Position numbers and translations under genes: made by a program | In this document: positions 1-8,370 of the stretch, in pieces | Layout: each line of letters starts with the position of its first letter | Numbering within the stretch: the stretch's first letter is position 1 | Assembly (NCBI RefSeq): GCF_000469135.2 | Contig: NZ_CP048117.1 | Span: forward strand, 1,091,501 to 1,155,500 | Length of the DNA: 64,000 nucleotides | DNA from: Bacillus sp. SB49 | GTDB taxonomy: Bacteria > Bacillota > Bacilli > Bacillales > Halobacillaceae | Direction of reading: 5' to 3' | The notes under the pieces: generated by a model | What the model saw: only the letters and a program-made list of their open reading frames with translations | The model's database searches: none | Told to the model about the DNA's origin: nothing

Positions 1-139
1 TCGCAGGAATCTTCGCGAACAACTCACCAATTCCTGACCGGTGTGGACGGCTTTCATCTAAATACAGTTCTTCAACAAAAGGACGTTTTCTAAGAAAGCG
101 TCTTTTTGGTTGGCTGTTTTTATGGAGAGGAGCAGCGGG

Positions 140-260
140 ATCCGGAAAAAGGACACTTTCCACGTGGGCGGCCGATGAGTCTCCATCGCGTCGCGCTTCC
201 AGGGGCTCACCTGTTGCGCTGATCCTGCTGGAGTCTGCCCGCTTCCCCTCCACCTTCTGG
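140..260 (-). repeat. Decayed Bacillaceae intergenic repeat
   Basis: Read on the minus strand, the segment around 151-251 matches the general pattern of a repeat very common between genes in Bacillaceae, recalled from memory: a GGAA..GCGGG block, AGACTCC, CAGCGCAACAGGTGAG, a CCCC..GCGCGA block, CTCATCGGCCGCCCACG and GGAAAG. It is diverged from the usual copies. A minus-strand frame is open from 295 to the window edge across it, which is typical of the spurious ORFs this repeat produces. Only one copy was noticed in this window. Confidence 0.5.
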
Positions 261-361
261 AGGAATTGGCCTTCCGTGATTATTTTGTATGACATAAAAT
301 GGGAACCAAAAGCTTTCATCCCTCGTAAAAGGTAGAAGAGATAAAAAGGAAGGTGACTGGA

Positions 362-1294
362 ATGGCAGAATTACATGATTTGCTGATGGATGCAAAGAAG
401 AAGATGTACGAAAAAGATCAGCTGGAGCGTAAAAGGGAGAAACGAATCGCAGAAGCGGAGGTGCTTCGGCTTAAGGAGGAGGCACTCCGGCATAAGCTGC
501 AAGAAGAGGAGGAAGACGTAGAGAAACTCGAGAAGATGAGTCTAATGAACCTCTTCGTTACCGTGAGTGGAAGAAAGCTGGAACGGATGGAGAAAGAAAA
601 GCGTGAGGTTGTCGAAGCGCGTCTTAAGTGGAGGGAGGTAAAACAGGCGGTTAAAGAGATTCAGCGGGAGATTTCCGGGATGGAAGCCTCCATCTCTGCA
701 CTTGGAAATCCTGAGAGGGAGTACGATCGCTGTTATAAGGAGAAAAAAGCAGATTTGATTAAAAAAGGCAGTCAAAAAGGAAGAAAAATAATAGAGCTTG
801 GAAACCAGCGTTCTTTCCTTCAAGCAGAACTTGTGGAAATAGAGGAAGCTGTAACGGCAGGAAAGCAGGCGGGTTCGGCGTTGGACGAAGCAGCAGCTTC
901 TCTGTCATCAGCAGAGAACTGGGGCGTACTCGATATGGTTGGCGGCGGTTTTTGGACAACCGCCGTCAAACATTCCGAACTGGATGATGCGGATCGCTAC
1001 ATCCGAACAGCGCAACAATATTTGCGGACATTCGCAAATGAGCTTGACGATCTACACGACCATTATGAAGTGAAATTGGAAGTTTCCAGCGGATGGGCTG
1101 CAGCTGACTACTTCTTTGACAGTCTGGTCGTTGATTGGTTCGTCCAAAATAAAATTCAAGCATCCCAGAAAGAAGTAGAAGATTTACGAAGCAGGACGTA
1201 TGCAGCTGTTGCAGAACTAGAATCTCTCCATCAGCAATACGAACAGCAGGAAGCGGAATTGAAACGCGAACAGGACCAGGTCATCGGTGCCTGA
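362..1294 (+). CDS. Hypothetical coiled-coil protein, 310 aa
   Basis: Function not recognised. The product is about 310 residues, without signal peptide or membrane span, and highly charged. Residues roughly 10-110 and 250-310 are rich in K, E, R and Q with heptad-like leucine spacing, so long coiled coils are likely. The middle (about 185-250) is less charged and holds a glycine-rich turn (MVGGGFW) and aromatic residues, perhaps a folded hinge. A GTG lies at 353, but ATG 362 is preferred because AAGGAAGGTGA sits 5-6 bases before it. It is monocistronic, ending in its own terminator at 1351-1374. Conserved relatives in Bacillaceae are annotated hypothetical as far as I recall. Confidence 0.75.
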   Translation: MAELHDLLMDAKKKMYEKDQLERKREKRIAEAEVLRLKEEALRHKLQEEEEDVEKLEKMSLMNLFVTVSGRKLERMEKEKREVVEARLKWREVKQAVKEIQREISGMEASISALGNPEREYDRCYKEKKADLIKKGSQKGRKIIELGNQRSFLQAELVEIEEAVTAGKQAGSALDEAAASLSSAENWGVLDMVGGGFWTTAVKHSELDDADRYIRTAQQYLRTFANELDDLHDHYEVKLEVSSGWAAADYFFDSLVVDWFVQNKIQASQKEVEDLRSRTYAAVAELESLHQQYEQQEAELKREQDQVIGA

Positions 1295-1350
1295 GGGCGG
1301 ATAGGTAAGTGGGTATTCGGTTGTAATTTATTTGAAAATTCGCAATGGGT

Positions 1351-1374
1351 TTGCGGAATACCGCAACTTTTTTT
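1351..1374 (+). terminator. Intrinsic terminator of coiled-coil gene
   Basis: Short stem TTGCGG/CCGCAA with an AATA loop followed by C and seven T. It separates the coiled-coil gene from the small RNA candidate downstream. Confidence 0.7.
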
Positions 1375-1405
1375 CGGTGATATAGGAGAAAGAATATATT
1401 ACAAT

Positions 1406-1613
1406 AGAATCAGATAAGCGCTGATGCTTATTTATCTCAACTATTTATGATTGGTTGTCATAAATAGGTCAGTAACTTGCTTACTGATGAGTGCAGCGTT
1501 GAAAAAGTGCTTTCCTCTCAAAAGAACTTTTTCAAACAATTTATTCCCTCACTCAAAAGTTAACCAGTCGTCTCTTTTTGCCAATGCTCACGTGAGCATT
1601 GGTCTTTTTTTTT
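1406..1613 (+). ncRNA. Candidate multi-hairpin small RNA
   Basis: No plausible protein is seen in this stretch, but five consecutive stems are: AGATAA/TTATCT (1413-1437), a perfect 10-bp stem 1441-1450/1458-1467, a perfect 7-bp stem 1469-1475/1481-1487, a 10-bp stem 1499-1508/1526-1535 extended by CTTT/AAAG, and the terminal palindrome 1581-1602 with a T run. The fourth hairpin has the loop CCTCTCA (1514-1520), and the single-stranded stretch before the terminator has TTCCCTCAC (1543-1551); both are complementary to Shine-Dalgarno sequence. A -10-like TATATT/TACAAT lies at 1395-1405, but the -35 is poor. The upstream gene has its own terminator, so this is a separate unit. It is not recognised as a known RNA family. 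Confidence 0.5.
1581..1613 (+). terminator. Strong terminator of small RNA candidate
   Basis: Perfect 22-base palindrome (CCAATGCTCA, CG centre not looped fully, TGAGCATTGG) followed by TC and nine or more T. It lies twelve bases from the stop codon of the convergent DUF3939 gene. Confidence 0.85.
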
Positions 1614-1624
1614 ATCCAGATCAT

Positions 1625-2083
1625 TCATCCCCCCGGTTTTTGATAGGTGATCATATATTCCTCTTTTGTCAGATAGAAATCCCTTTCCGGACGATACGGT
1701 AACAGGCCGAGTCTCTCCAGCTTATAATAACTTATCCGTTTATATGGATCTCCATCGATGATGGGAAGCTCCTGTGTCTGCTTCATATAGAGATCCAGGG
1801 CATGCTGGACCATGTCAATGTCATGAGCCAGGTCCTTATCCTGCTCCTCGAACAGTTGATATGTTTCGCGTGACATGTAAAACGTGTCTTTAGGGACAGC
1901 GTGCAGGTAAGGGAAGAGCAGCTCATAATCCAGTGTTAAATCATCCTGGATGAGCACGCTGAGCGGCACTTCTTTCGGTTTCGCGTCGGCATAGGAATGG
2001 ACGGCTTTCCTGATATCATGAATGGATAGGTCTTTTTGTTCCGGCTCTTTTCCGCCGGTCTGTTTCTTTTTGCGGTTCCACAT
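1625..2083 (-). CDS. DUF3939 family protein, 152 aa
   Basis: Small soluble Bacillaceae-specific protein of unknown function. Start ATG 2083 (MWNRKKK) follows an AAGGAGG box; longer readings have no ribosome site. The body carries the family-like run VPLSVLIQDDLTLDYELL, then YMSRETYQLFEEQDKD, a DMVQHALDLYM helix, and a C-terminal ELPIIDGDPYKRISYYKLE segment, which is how I recall DUF3939 (PF13075). The N-terminal 20 residues are lysine and glutamine rich and probably disordered. It is transcribed alone, away from comK, with a short shared upstream region. No enzymatic motif is visible. Confidence 0.7.
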   Translation of the reverse strand: MWNRKKKQTGGKEPEQKDLSIHDIRKAVHSYADAKPKEVPLSVLIQDDLTLDYELLFPYLHAVPKDTFYMSRETYQLFEEQDKDLAHDIDMVQHALDLYMKQTQELPIIDGDPYKRISYYKLERLGLLPYRPERDFYLTKEEYMITYQKPGG

Positions 2084-2173
2084 AATAAATCCTCCTTGGA
2101 TTTGGTTTTGGAGCGGATCGATTTGGAAAAGGCGGCGATGGATGGCGCAGTTAGCGAAATAGAGGGGATGATC

Positions 2174-2329
2174 ATGTTGGAAAATGACAGACAGAAAGAA
2201 AAACAAAAGCTTCAGCCGGAGCTTGAATTCTTCACCTTACTTAACCCCGGCTTCGGTCAGGAGGCCCGTTCTTCAGAAGAAGAAGGAAAAGCAAATGGAA
2301 AGATCAATAGTTGTAGTATAACAGAGTGA
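2174..2329 (+). CDS. Possible 51-aa charged small protein
   Basis: ATG 2174 follows AGAGGGG with about seven bases between, and opens a 51-codon frame (MLENDRQKEKQKLQPELEFF...). The product is hydrophilic and has no recognised domain. It occupies the position of a small gene found upstream of comK in B. subtilis, but similarity could not be judged. The frame could be chance. Confidence 0.3.
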   Translation: MLENDRQKEKQKLQPELEFFTLLNPGFGQEARSSEEEGKANGKINSCSITE

Positions 2330-2341
2330 AAAAAACATTTT
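2329..2341 (+). promoter_or_regulatory. ComK AT-box-like half site
   Basis: AAAA-N5-TTTT fits the ComK AT-box consensus exactly and lies 112 bp before comK. A functional K-box needs two such boxes at 8, 18 or 31 bp; a good partner was not found, so this is only suggestive of autoregulation. Confidence 0.3.
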
Positions 2342-2452
2342 TCGAGAAAGTTTAGACTTTTCGGACTATTTTTGGTAAATTGAAGAAGATAAGCGGTCAG
2401 TTCGACCTATGTGGATGGACGACCGCAACTTGAATGGAAAGGATTGAATTGG

Positions 2453-2956
2453 ATGACGTATATTCGAATGGAAGATTATGAAATCAATTCCCACACGATG
2501 GCGCTGCTTGCAAAAGAAAACGAGGATGGACAAGTCTACACGGAAGTGCTCGAGCTTGGAGACAGGTTTGATATGACCAAGTGCCCGAGCGATATCGTTG
2601 ATGATTCCTGTCGATATTTTGCAAGCAGCCTGGAAGGACGTCTGGCCGGGACAAAGCAGGTGACCAATTACACGCATAAACCCCCGATTGTGGTTTCCGA
2701 AGCCATGAGCATTTACTTCTTCCCTATTATTTCCCCAAAACGCAAGGATTGCACCTGGATTGCCCACAAATATGTCCTCACCTACGTTTCTGAACCCGAC
2801 CATACGATTACGGTCCATTTTACAAATGGAGAATCCGTGAATCTGCCTGTATCTTATGGGATGTTTGCCAATCAGATTCAGCGCGCCGCCCATCTGCAGG
2901 TTATCCTGCAGGACCGGTTCCGCCAGGCTGACCGGATTGCTGAGACCTTCTCATAA
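2453..2956 (+). CDS. comK: ComK competence transcription factor
   Basis: Master activator of late competence genes (DNA uptake and recombination), binding the minor groove at AT-boxes. Family features are clear over the whole length: YEINSHTMALLA near the N terminus, SCRYFASSLEGRLAGTKQVT (about 52-71), HKPPIVVSEAM, IYFFPIISPKRKDCTWIAH (87-105), FTNGESVNLPVSY and a QIQRAAHLQVILQDR C-terminal helix. ATG 2453 is chosen because GGAAAGGA lies nine bases before it; ATG 2411 lacks a site. At 167 aa it is shorter than the 192 aa of B. subtilis ComK, ending just after the conserved helix. Its last 56 bases overlap the 3' end of the opposing yhjD. MecA (53.1 kb) and Med (35.1 kb), its regulators in B. 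subtilis, are also in this window. Confidence 0.9.
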   Translation: MTYIRMEDYEINSHTMALLAKENEDGQVYTEVLELGDRFDMTKCPSDIVDDSCRYFASSLEGRLAGTKQVTNYTHKPPIVVSEAMSIYFFPIISPKRKDCTWIAHKYVLTYVSEPDHTITVHFTNGESVNLPVSYGMFANQIQRAAHLQVILQDRFRQADRIAETFS

Positions 2957-3293
2957 GTTCAAATAGGATATTCTCGACCTTTTTCCTTATAGCCGGGTTG
3001 AAGTAGTTTCGTTTCTCTTCATACCCGTGGGCAAGGAACAGGAAGGAAGTGAAGGAATCATTACGTCCGGATTCCACGACCTGCAAATTCCGCTGGTCCA
3101 TCTGCTTTCTCAATTCCTTCCGCTCTTTCCGTGCTTCCACCTCCATCTTTCCAAGCATCTCCATGTAAGGCTCTTTGATTTTGAATTTCCCCTGCTCCAC
3201 ATGTTTTCTGTCCTGCCGGATCACGGTGATCGCCATAGATAGAAATAAGTAGCGGGATGCGAGATCCAGTTCTTGTTGTTTCAAATACCTCAT
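2901..3293 (-). CDS. yhjD: YhjD-like conserved protein, 130 aa
   Basis: Unknown function. Predicted all-helical and soluble, with alternating charged and hydrophobic residues (LGKMEVEARKERKELRKQM, about 47-65) that suggest a coiled coil. The C-terminal tail is low complexity (RSQQSGQPGGTGPAG). ATG 3293 is preceded by GGAGGGG. The assignment rests mainly on position: in B. subtilis yhjD lies between comK and yhjE, exactly as here. Its 3' end overlaps comK tail to tail by 56 bp, so each mRNA would carry sequence antisense to the other. Confidence 0.65.
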   Translation of the reverse strand: MRYLKQQELDLASRYLFLSMAITVIRQDRKHVEQGKFKIKEPYMEMLGKMEVEARKERKELRKQMDQRNLQVVESGRNDSFTSFLFLAHGYEEKRNYFNPAIRKKVENILFELMRRSQQSGQPGGTGPAG

Positions 3294-3497
3294 TCCATTC
3301 CCCTCCGAAAAGCGAACGTTTGTTCTTGTTTGTATTATACCACGCTGGACCTGTAATTATGCAAGCGGGTTTTTGGGAGAGGGATAAAATGGAATTACAA
3401 GGGCGGGGAATACGTTGAGTTCTGGCGGAGAGCGGTCTTTTTGGTTAAAATAGAAAATAAAGACTGCATCGAAGGCAGGTACATAAGGAGCTGCAAC

Positions 3498-4139
3498 ATG
3501 AATAGTGTGACGGGAAAGATCGATCAGTGGCGCAACCTTGCTGAGAACGATCAATTATTCGATTATATCATCAGGCAGCTGGAAGGGTTGGAGAAGTTCG
3601 GTCCGGTGCCGGGGATCTTATTTCCACTGCTGGAGGCATTTTTGCCTTTTCTTCCGCTGGTTGCATTTGTATTGGCTAATTCGGTGGTGTACGGGTTGTT
3701 CAAGGGATTCCTGTACTCTTGGCTTGGTGCTGTTCTTGGATCTATAGGGGTCTTCCTCATTTTCAGACGGCTAGGGGACAAGCGTGTTTTTCAAAAGATC
3801 ACGAACCAGAAACAGGTCAGGAAGGTCGTTCGATGGGTAGAGGAGCACGGGTTCGGTCCGTTGTTTCTTCTCATGTGTTTTCCATTCTCACCATCCTCGA
3901 TCATCAATATTGTGTCGGGACTGTCAAACGTCAGTAAGCAGCAATTCATACTCGCTGTTCTGCTGGGGAAATCCGTGATGATCTTTACCATATCCTATAT
4001 TGGTGCAAGCATTGCCTCGTTTGCGCAGAATCCTATGAAATCGATTGTCGTAGGTGTATGTATCCTTCTCTTCTGGATCCTGGGGAAATACCTCGAGAAG
4101 AGAATCCAGAAGAAGATGGACGAAAAAACATACCGCTGA
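3498..4139 (+). CDS. yhjE: TVP38/TMEM64 (DedA-like) membrane protein YhjE
   Basis: Polytopic inner-membrane protein of the SNARE-associated/DedA-like superfamily, whose members act as lipid scramblases or flippases; the substrate here is unknown. After a 35-residue cytoplasmic head come membrane segments at about 36-62, 65-90 and 118-140, 150-172 and 182-200. The superfamily re-entrant motif is seen as GFGPLFLLMCFPFSPSSIIN (118-137) followed by IVSGLSNVS. The last 20 residues are lysine rich. ATG 3498 is chosen on AAGGAG seven bases upstream. It precedes the signal peptidase gene by 61 bases, as in B. subtilis yhjE-sipV, so co-transcription is likely. Confidence 0.85.
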   Translation: MNSVTGKIDQWRNLAENDQLFDYIIRQLEGLEKFGPVPGILFPLLEAFLPFLPLVAFVLANSVVYGLFKGFLYSWLGAVLGSIGVFLIFRRLGDKRVFQKITNQKQVRKVVRWVEEHGFGPLFLLMCFPFSPSSIINIVSGLSNVSKQQFILAVLLGKSVMIFTISYIGASIASFAQNPMKSIVVGVCILLFWILGKYLEKRIQKKMDEKTYR

Positions 4140-4200
4140 GGTTATTTTCATTCTCGTAAGGGTAGAATGTTTGTAGTATAACTACCTGGAGGATCAGAGG

Positions 4201-4737
4201 ATGAGAAAATACCGCAGAGCTATCCGGATCGTACTTCTCGCACTGGTACTGGCCTTCGTCTTCCGAAACTATTTGTTCGCAAGCTACATCGTAGACGGGG
4301 AATCAATGGAACCGACGCTCTATGACGGCAATCTGTTGATGGTGAATAAAGTAGTCTACGACTGGAGTGATGTAGGCAGACAGCAGGTCATTGTATTTCA
4401 CGCGAATGCCGAAGAAGATTATGTGAAGCGTGTGATTGGTGTTGCCGGAGATGAGGTTGCTGTCAGGGATGATCAACTGTACATTAACGGAAAGAGAATG
4501 GATGAAGGGTATCTCGATCCACTGCGTCCACATGACGGAATGCCGTTTACGGAGGACTTCACGCTTGAAGAAGTGACGGGGGAAAAGAAGGTGCCGGATG
4601 GTCACATATTTGTGATGGGAGACAATCGGCGCGACAGCTTGGACAGCCGTTACTTCGGTTTTGTTCCAGTAAGGCAGGTGGTCGGAAAGGTCGATGTCCG
4701 TTACTGGCCTTTCAATCAGCTGGGAGTGCAATTTTGA
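4201..4737 (+). CDS. sipV: Signal peptidase I (SipV-like)
   Basis: Membrane-anchored serine protease that removes signal peptides from secreted preproteins outside the membrane. The chain is 178 aa, typical of Gram-positive type I peptidases: one N-terminal membrane anchor (about 8-27), catalytic Ser35 in GESMEPTL, general base Lys76 in DYVKRVIGVAGDE, and the conserved box GDNRRDSLDSR at 140-150. The start is ATG 4201, with GGAGG eight to twelve bases upstream. Bacillaceae have several Sip paralogues; the sipV name is from its place between yhjE and addB. Confidence 0.93.
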   Translation: MRKYRRAIRIVLLALVLAFVFRNYLFASYIVDGESMEPTLYDGNLLMVNKVVYDWSDVGRQQVIVFHANAEEDYVKRVIGVAGDEVAVRDDQLYINGKRMDEGYLDPLRPHDGMPFTEDFTLEEVTGEKKVPDGHIFVMGDNRRDSLDSRYFGFVPVRQVVGKVDVRYWPFNQLGVQF

Positions 4738-4869
4738 CAGGCTTCAAGGGACTGCCTTTATCGGCGGTTCCTTTTTTTGTGTCGTGGATGAGCGCTCCAG
4801 GCCTCATACATGCCGGGGAAATGATAAAATGAGACATAACATATAAAAAACAAAAAGGGGAGAAATCGG

Positions 4870-7800
4870 ATGGGAATACGTTTTTTGCTCGGACGTTCAG
4901 GAGCAGGGAAGAGCAGCCGCTGTCTTGCGGAAATCGAAGAGAAATTAAAAAAAGACCCGACCGGACGGGCGATCGTGTACATCGTCCCGGAGCAGATGAC
5001 GTTCCAGCAGGAATACGGACTGTTAAAACGGGAGGGAGTGGAAGGATCGATACGTGCCCAAGTGTTCAGCTTCTCCCGTCTGGCTTGGCGCGTTCTTCAG
5101 GAAACAGGCGGCGGCACGAAGAAATTCATCACCTCGACCGGGGTCCAGATGATGCTGCGGAAAATCGTCGAAGAGCGGACATCGGATTGGCGGGTGTTTC
5201 AGAAAGCGGTGGAAAAACAGGGGTTCATTGAACAGCTCGAAACGATGATCACGGAATTCAAACGCTACCGGATCATGCCCGGAGACTTGCAGAATCAAAT
5301 GGAAGCTCTGGACCAATTTGTCCATCGTACGAGCCAGGAGCAGGGCCTTCGCGACAAACTGGAGGACCTGACATATATTTATGATCGTCTTGTTGATGCA
5401 CTCCGTGATACGTACATAGACAGTGAAGATCAGTTGGAGCTGCTTGCCTCCAAAGTTCCGGGCGCTTCGTTCTTGGATGAGGCGGATGTGTACATCGATG
5501 GGTTCCACAGCTTCACGCCTCAGGAGTACGGAGTAATTGCTGCTCTCTTAGATAAAGTGAAGACCGTCCACGTCACCCTCACGACAGAGCTTCCGGAGGA
5601 CGAGCAGAATCCTGAGCTCGATCTTTTCCACGAAACGAAGCAGACGTACTTAGATTTGAAAGCTCTCGCAGAAGAAACGGGGGCAAAGGTGGAAGGTGTG
5701 GAAATCCTAGATCATAAAGTCGGAAGGATGAAGGAACAGCCGGCCTTTCTTCATTTAGAAGAGTTTTACGATAAGCGTCCGGCACACGCCTTCGAGGGAG
5801 AAGTGTCGATCAAGCTTGCAGAAGCGGTCCATCCCCGTGCGGAGGTGGAGGGTGTGGCCCAGGAGATCCTTCACCTCGTTCGCGACCAAGGTTACCGCTA
5901 CAAAGATATCGCCATCCTCATGCGGGAGCCGGAGGTATATCACAGCGTTATTGAAACGCTGTTTGATGACTATGAAATCCCGGTCTTCATCGACGAGAAA
6001 CGAACGATGCTCAATCACCCGATGATGGAATTCATTCGCTCGGGCCTCGATGTCGTAGAAGGGAATTTCCGCTATGATGCGGTCTTCCGGCTTCTTAAAA
6101 CAGGTTTCATCCCGGCGACGGACCGGAAATATCCGCTTTCGGAAGATGCCATTGATGAGCTGGAGAACTATGTGCTGGAATACGGGATCCGTTCCAGGAC
6201 GCAGTGGTTTTCCGATAACCCATGGGTGTACCAGCGGTTCCGTGGTTTTGAGCAAACGTCTCAGACGGATGAAGAAAAGGAGAAGCAGGCGCGCATCAAC
6301 GCCTACCGTGAACAAGTCCGTTCCGGTCTTCAGGAATTCGATGAGAGTCTGCGGGCGGCGGAGACAATCGAAGAGCGCGCCCGGGCGATTTATTTATGGC
6401 TGGAAAGGACCGGAGTGCCGGCACGTCTTGAGAAATGGCGCGATTTCTATGATGAATCCGGGGAACTGGAGAGAGGCCGCGAGCAGGGACAGGTGTGGGA
6501 TGCTTTTTTGCAATTGCTCGATGAAATGGTGGAAATGGCAGGAGAGGAGAAAATGTCTCTTCAGGTCTTCCGCAGTACAATGGAAAGCGGACTGGAGTCG
6601 TTGAACTTCGCTCATGTCCCGCCGAGTATGGATCATGTCATCGTAGGTAGTGTGGACCGGTCAAGGATGACAGGTATCAAAGCCGCTTTCCTGCTTGGTG
6701 TGACCGATGGTATGTGGCCGATGAAGCCGCCGAGCGATGGGATGATATCTGAAGAGGAACGCTCCTTGCTGGCTGGATTCGGACTGAAGCTCGCAGACGG
6801 CAGCAATCGCCAGCTCCTTGATGATCGTTTTTATGTGTATTTGGCATTGACGATGGCACGAGACAAGCTGTGGATCAGCTATCCGTTAAGCAATGAAGAA
6901 GGGAAGTCGAAAGTTCCCGCCACGCTCATACAACGTATGGAAGAACTGTTTCCATCCTGCCGGGAGCATGTCCTTCTTCAGGACCCGGATGATTTGTATG
7001 ATGCGACCCGCTTCATCACAAATCCGGCCAAGACCCGGTCTGCGCTCACCTCGCAGTTCTCCCGCTATTTAAAGGGATATGTCATGCAGCCTGTCTGGTG
7101 GGATGTGCTCCATTGGTATATGGAAAACGAACCGGCACATGGTCTGACAAACAGAGTGCTGCAGAGCTTGTTCTATAAAAATAAACCGGTCGATTTGGCC
7201 AAGGAGACGACGAAGCAGTTATTCGAGAAGACGGTGAAGACGAGTGTGTCCCGTCTGGAGACCTATCACCGTTGTTCCTACCAATACTTCGCCCAGCATA
7301 GTCTTCAGTTGGACGAACGGCGCACCTATAAACTGGATGCGCCGGATATCGGTCAATTGTTTCATGAGGCGCTGAAACAGATCACAGAGTGGGTGCAGTC
7401 GGAGGGGCGCGACTTTGCCCAATTGAACCGCACGGAAACAGACCAGTATGCTGCCCAGGCGACCCAACAGCTTGCTCCGATTCTGCAAAATCAGATTCTG
7501 CGCAGCTCGAACCGCTATCAGTATATTCAGAAGAAGCTGGAGCAGGTCATCGCCCGCGCGGCATTTGTGCTCAGCGAGCAGGCGAGAAAAAGCAACTTCT
7601 CTCCGGTCGGTTTAGAACTCGGGTTTGGTACCGGTGGAGATGCCAAGCTTCCGCCGCTTAACTTCCAGCTTCCGAACGGTTTCGACTTGATGCTGAGAGG
7701 ACGGATCGACAGGGTCGATAAAGCCCTCTCGGAAGAAGACCTTTATTTACGCATTATCGACTATAAATCAAGCAGCAAAGGACTGAACCTCGTCGATGTT

Positions 7801-8367
7801 TTCTATGGGTTGTCTCTGCAGATGCTGGCTTATCTGGACGTTGTATTGACGAATGCGGAGAACTGGCTCGGCATGCAGGCGACGCCTGCCGGAGTGCTTT
7901 ATTTCCACGTTCATAACCCGATGATCACAGGCAAACAGCTGCTGCAGGATGAGAAAATCGAAGAAGAGATTTTCAAGAAGTTTAAGATGCAGGGTCTTCT
8001 GCTTGAAAATGAACGGGTCGTCCAGATGATGGATACGGGACTTGAGAAAGGCTACAGCCAGATCGTACCTGCTGCGTTGAAGGCGAACGGCGGATTCTAT
8101 AAGAGTTCGCAGACGGCGGACGCCGAACGATTCGAGCAGTTGAAGAACTATATTCGGGGATTAATGGTGGAAGCAGGAACGAAGATTACCGACGGCAGAG
8201 TCGACCTTGATCCTTTCCAGAAAAATCAACAGGTCGCCTGTGAGTTCTGTTCCTACCGCTCCGTGTGTCAGTTCGATCCGTCGATGGAAGAACACCAGTA
8301 CCGTAAACTTCAGGATATGAAGGATGATGATGTACTGGAGAGATTAAGGAAGAAAGGGGGGGGATGA
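4870..8367 (+). CDS. addB: AddB subunit of helicase-nuclease
   Basis: Part of the AddAB (RexAB) enzyme that resects double-strand breaks, recognises Chi and loads RecA. The 1165-aa chain begins with an intact Walker A (GRSGAGKSS, about 8-16). The C-terminal RecB-type nuclease domain is present, with the motif RIIDYKSSSKG around residue 961-970. The four cysteines of the Fe-S staple are visible: one in YHRCSYQYF near 801 and the trio CEFCSYRSVC near 1123-1132. ATG 4870 follows AAGGGGAG. It is directly abutted by addA (stop at 8365-8367), so the two subunits are translationally coupled. Probably constitutive; no special promoter was read. Confidence 0.97.
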   Translation: MGIRFLLGRSGAGKSSRCLAEIEEKLKKDPTGRAIVYIVPEQMTFQQEYGLLKREGVEGSIRAQVFSFSRLAWRVLQETGGGTKKFITSTGVQMMLRKIVEERTSDWRVFQKAVEKQGFIEQLETMITEFKRYRIMPGDLQNQMEALDQFVHRTSQEQGLRDKLEDLTYIYDRLVDALRDTYIDSEDQLELLASKVPGASFLDEADVYIDGFHSFTPQEYGVIAALLDKVKTVHVTLTTELPEDEQNPELDLFHETKQTYLDLKALAEETGAKVEGVEILDHKVGRMKEQPAFLHLEEFYDKRPAHAFEGEVSIKLAEAVHPRAEVEGVAQEILHLVRDQGYRYKDIAILMREPEVYHSVIETLFDDYEIPVFIDEKRTMLNHPMMEFIRSGLDVVEGNFRYDAVFRLLKTGFIPATDRKYPLSEDAIDELENYVLEYGIRSRTQWFSDNPWVYQRFRGFEQTSQTDEEKEKQARINAYREQVRSGLQEFDESLRAAETIEERARAIYLWLERTGVPARLEKWRDFYDESGELERGREQGQVWDAFLQLLDEMVEMAGEEKMSLQVFRSTMESGLESLNFAHVPPSMDHVIVGSVDRSRMTGIKAAFLLGVTDGMWPMKPPSDGMISEEERSLLAGFGLKLADGSNRQLLDDRFYVYLALTMARDKLWISYPLSNEEGKSKVPATLIQRMEELFPSCREHVLLQDPDDLYDATRFITNPAKTRSALTSQFSRYLKGYVMQPVWWDVLHWYMENEPAHGLTNRVLQSLFYKNKPVDLAKETTKQLFEKTVKTSVSRLETYHRCSYQYFAQHSLQLDERRTYKLDAPDIGQLFHEALKQITEWVQSEGRDFAQLNRTETDQYAAQATQQLAPILQNQILRSSNRYQYIQKKLEQVIARAAFVLSEQARKSNFSPVGLELGFGTGGDAKLPPLNFQLPNGFDLMLRGRIDRVDKALSEEDLYLRIIDYKSSSKGLNLVDVFYGLSLQMLAYLDVVLTNAENWLGMQATPAGVLYFHVHNPMITGKQLLQDEKIEEEIFKKFKMQGLLLENERVVQMMDTGLEKGYSQIVPAALKANGGFYKSSQTADAERFEQLKNYIRGLMVEAGTKITDGRVDLDPFQKNQQVACEFCSYRSVCQFDPSMEEHQYRKLQDMKDDDVLERLRKKGGG

Positions 8368-8370
8368 GTG

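Noticed and set aside
1-295. Minus-strand frame open from ATG 295 to the window edge (MSYKIITEGQ...)
   Set aside because: It runs through the intergenic repeat at 140-260 and has no ribosome site. The last 40 codons toward the edge look somewhat protein-like (RPFVEELYLDESRPHR), so a real gene end there cannot be excluded, but support is too thin.
1384-1410. Sigma-H promoter for the RNA candidate (AGGAGAA...AGAAT)
   Set aside because: The gap between the elements is about two bases too long and the -35 is imperfect.
1451-1702. 83-aa plus-strand ORF
   Set aside because: Overlaps the hairpins of the RNA candidate, its terminator and the DUF3939 gene; no ribosome site and no protein-like pattern.
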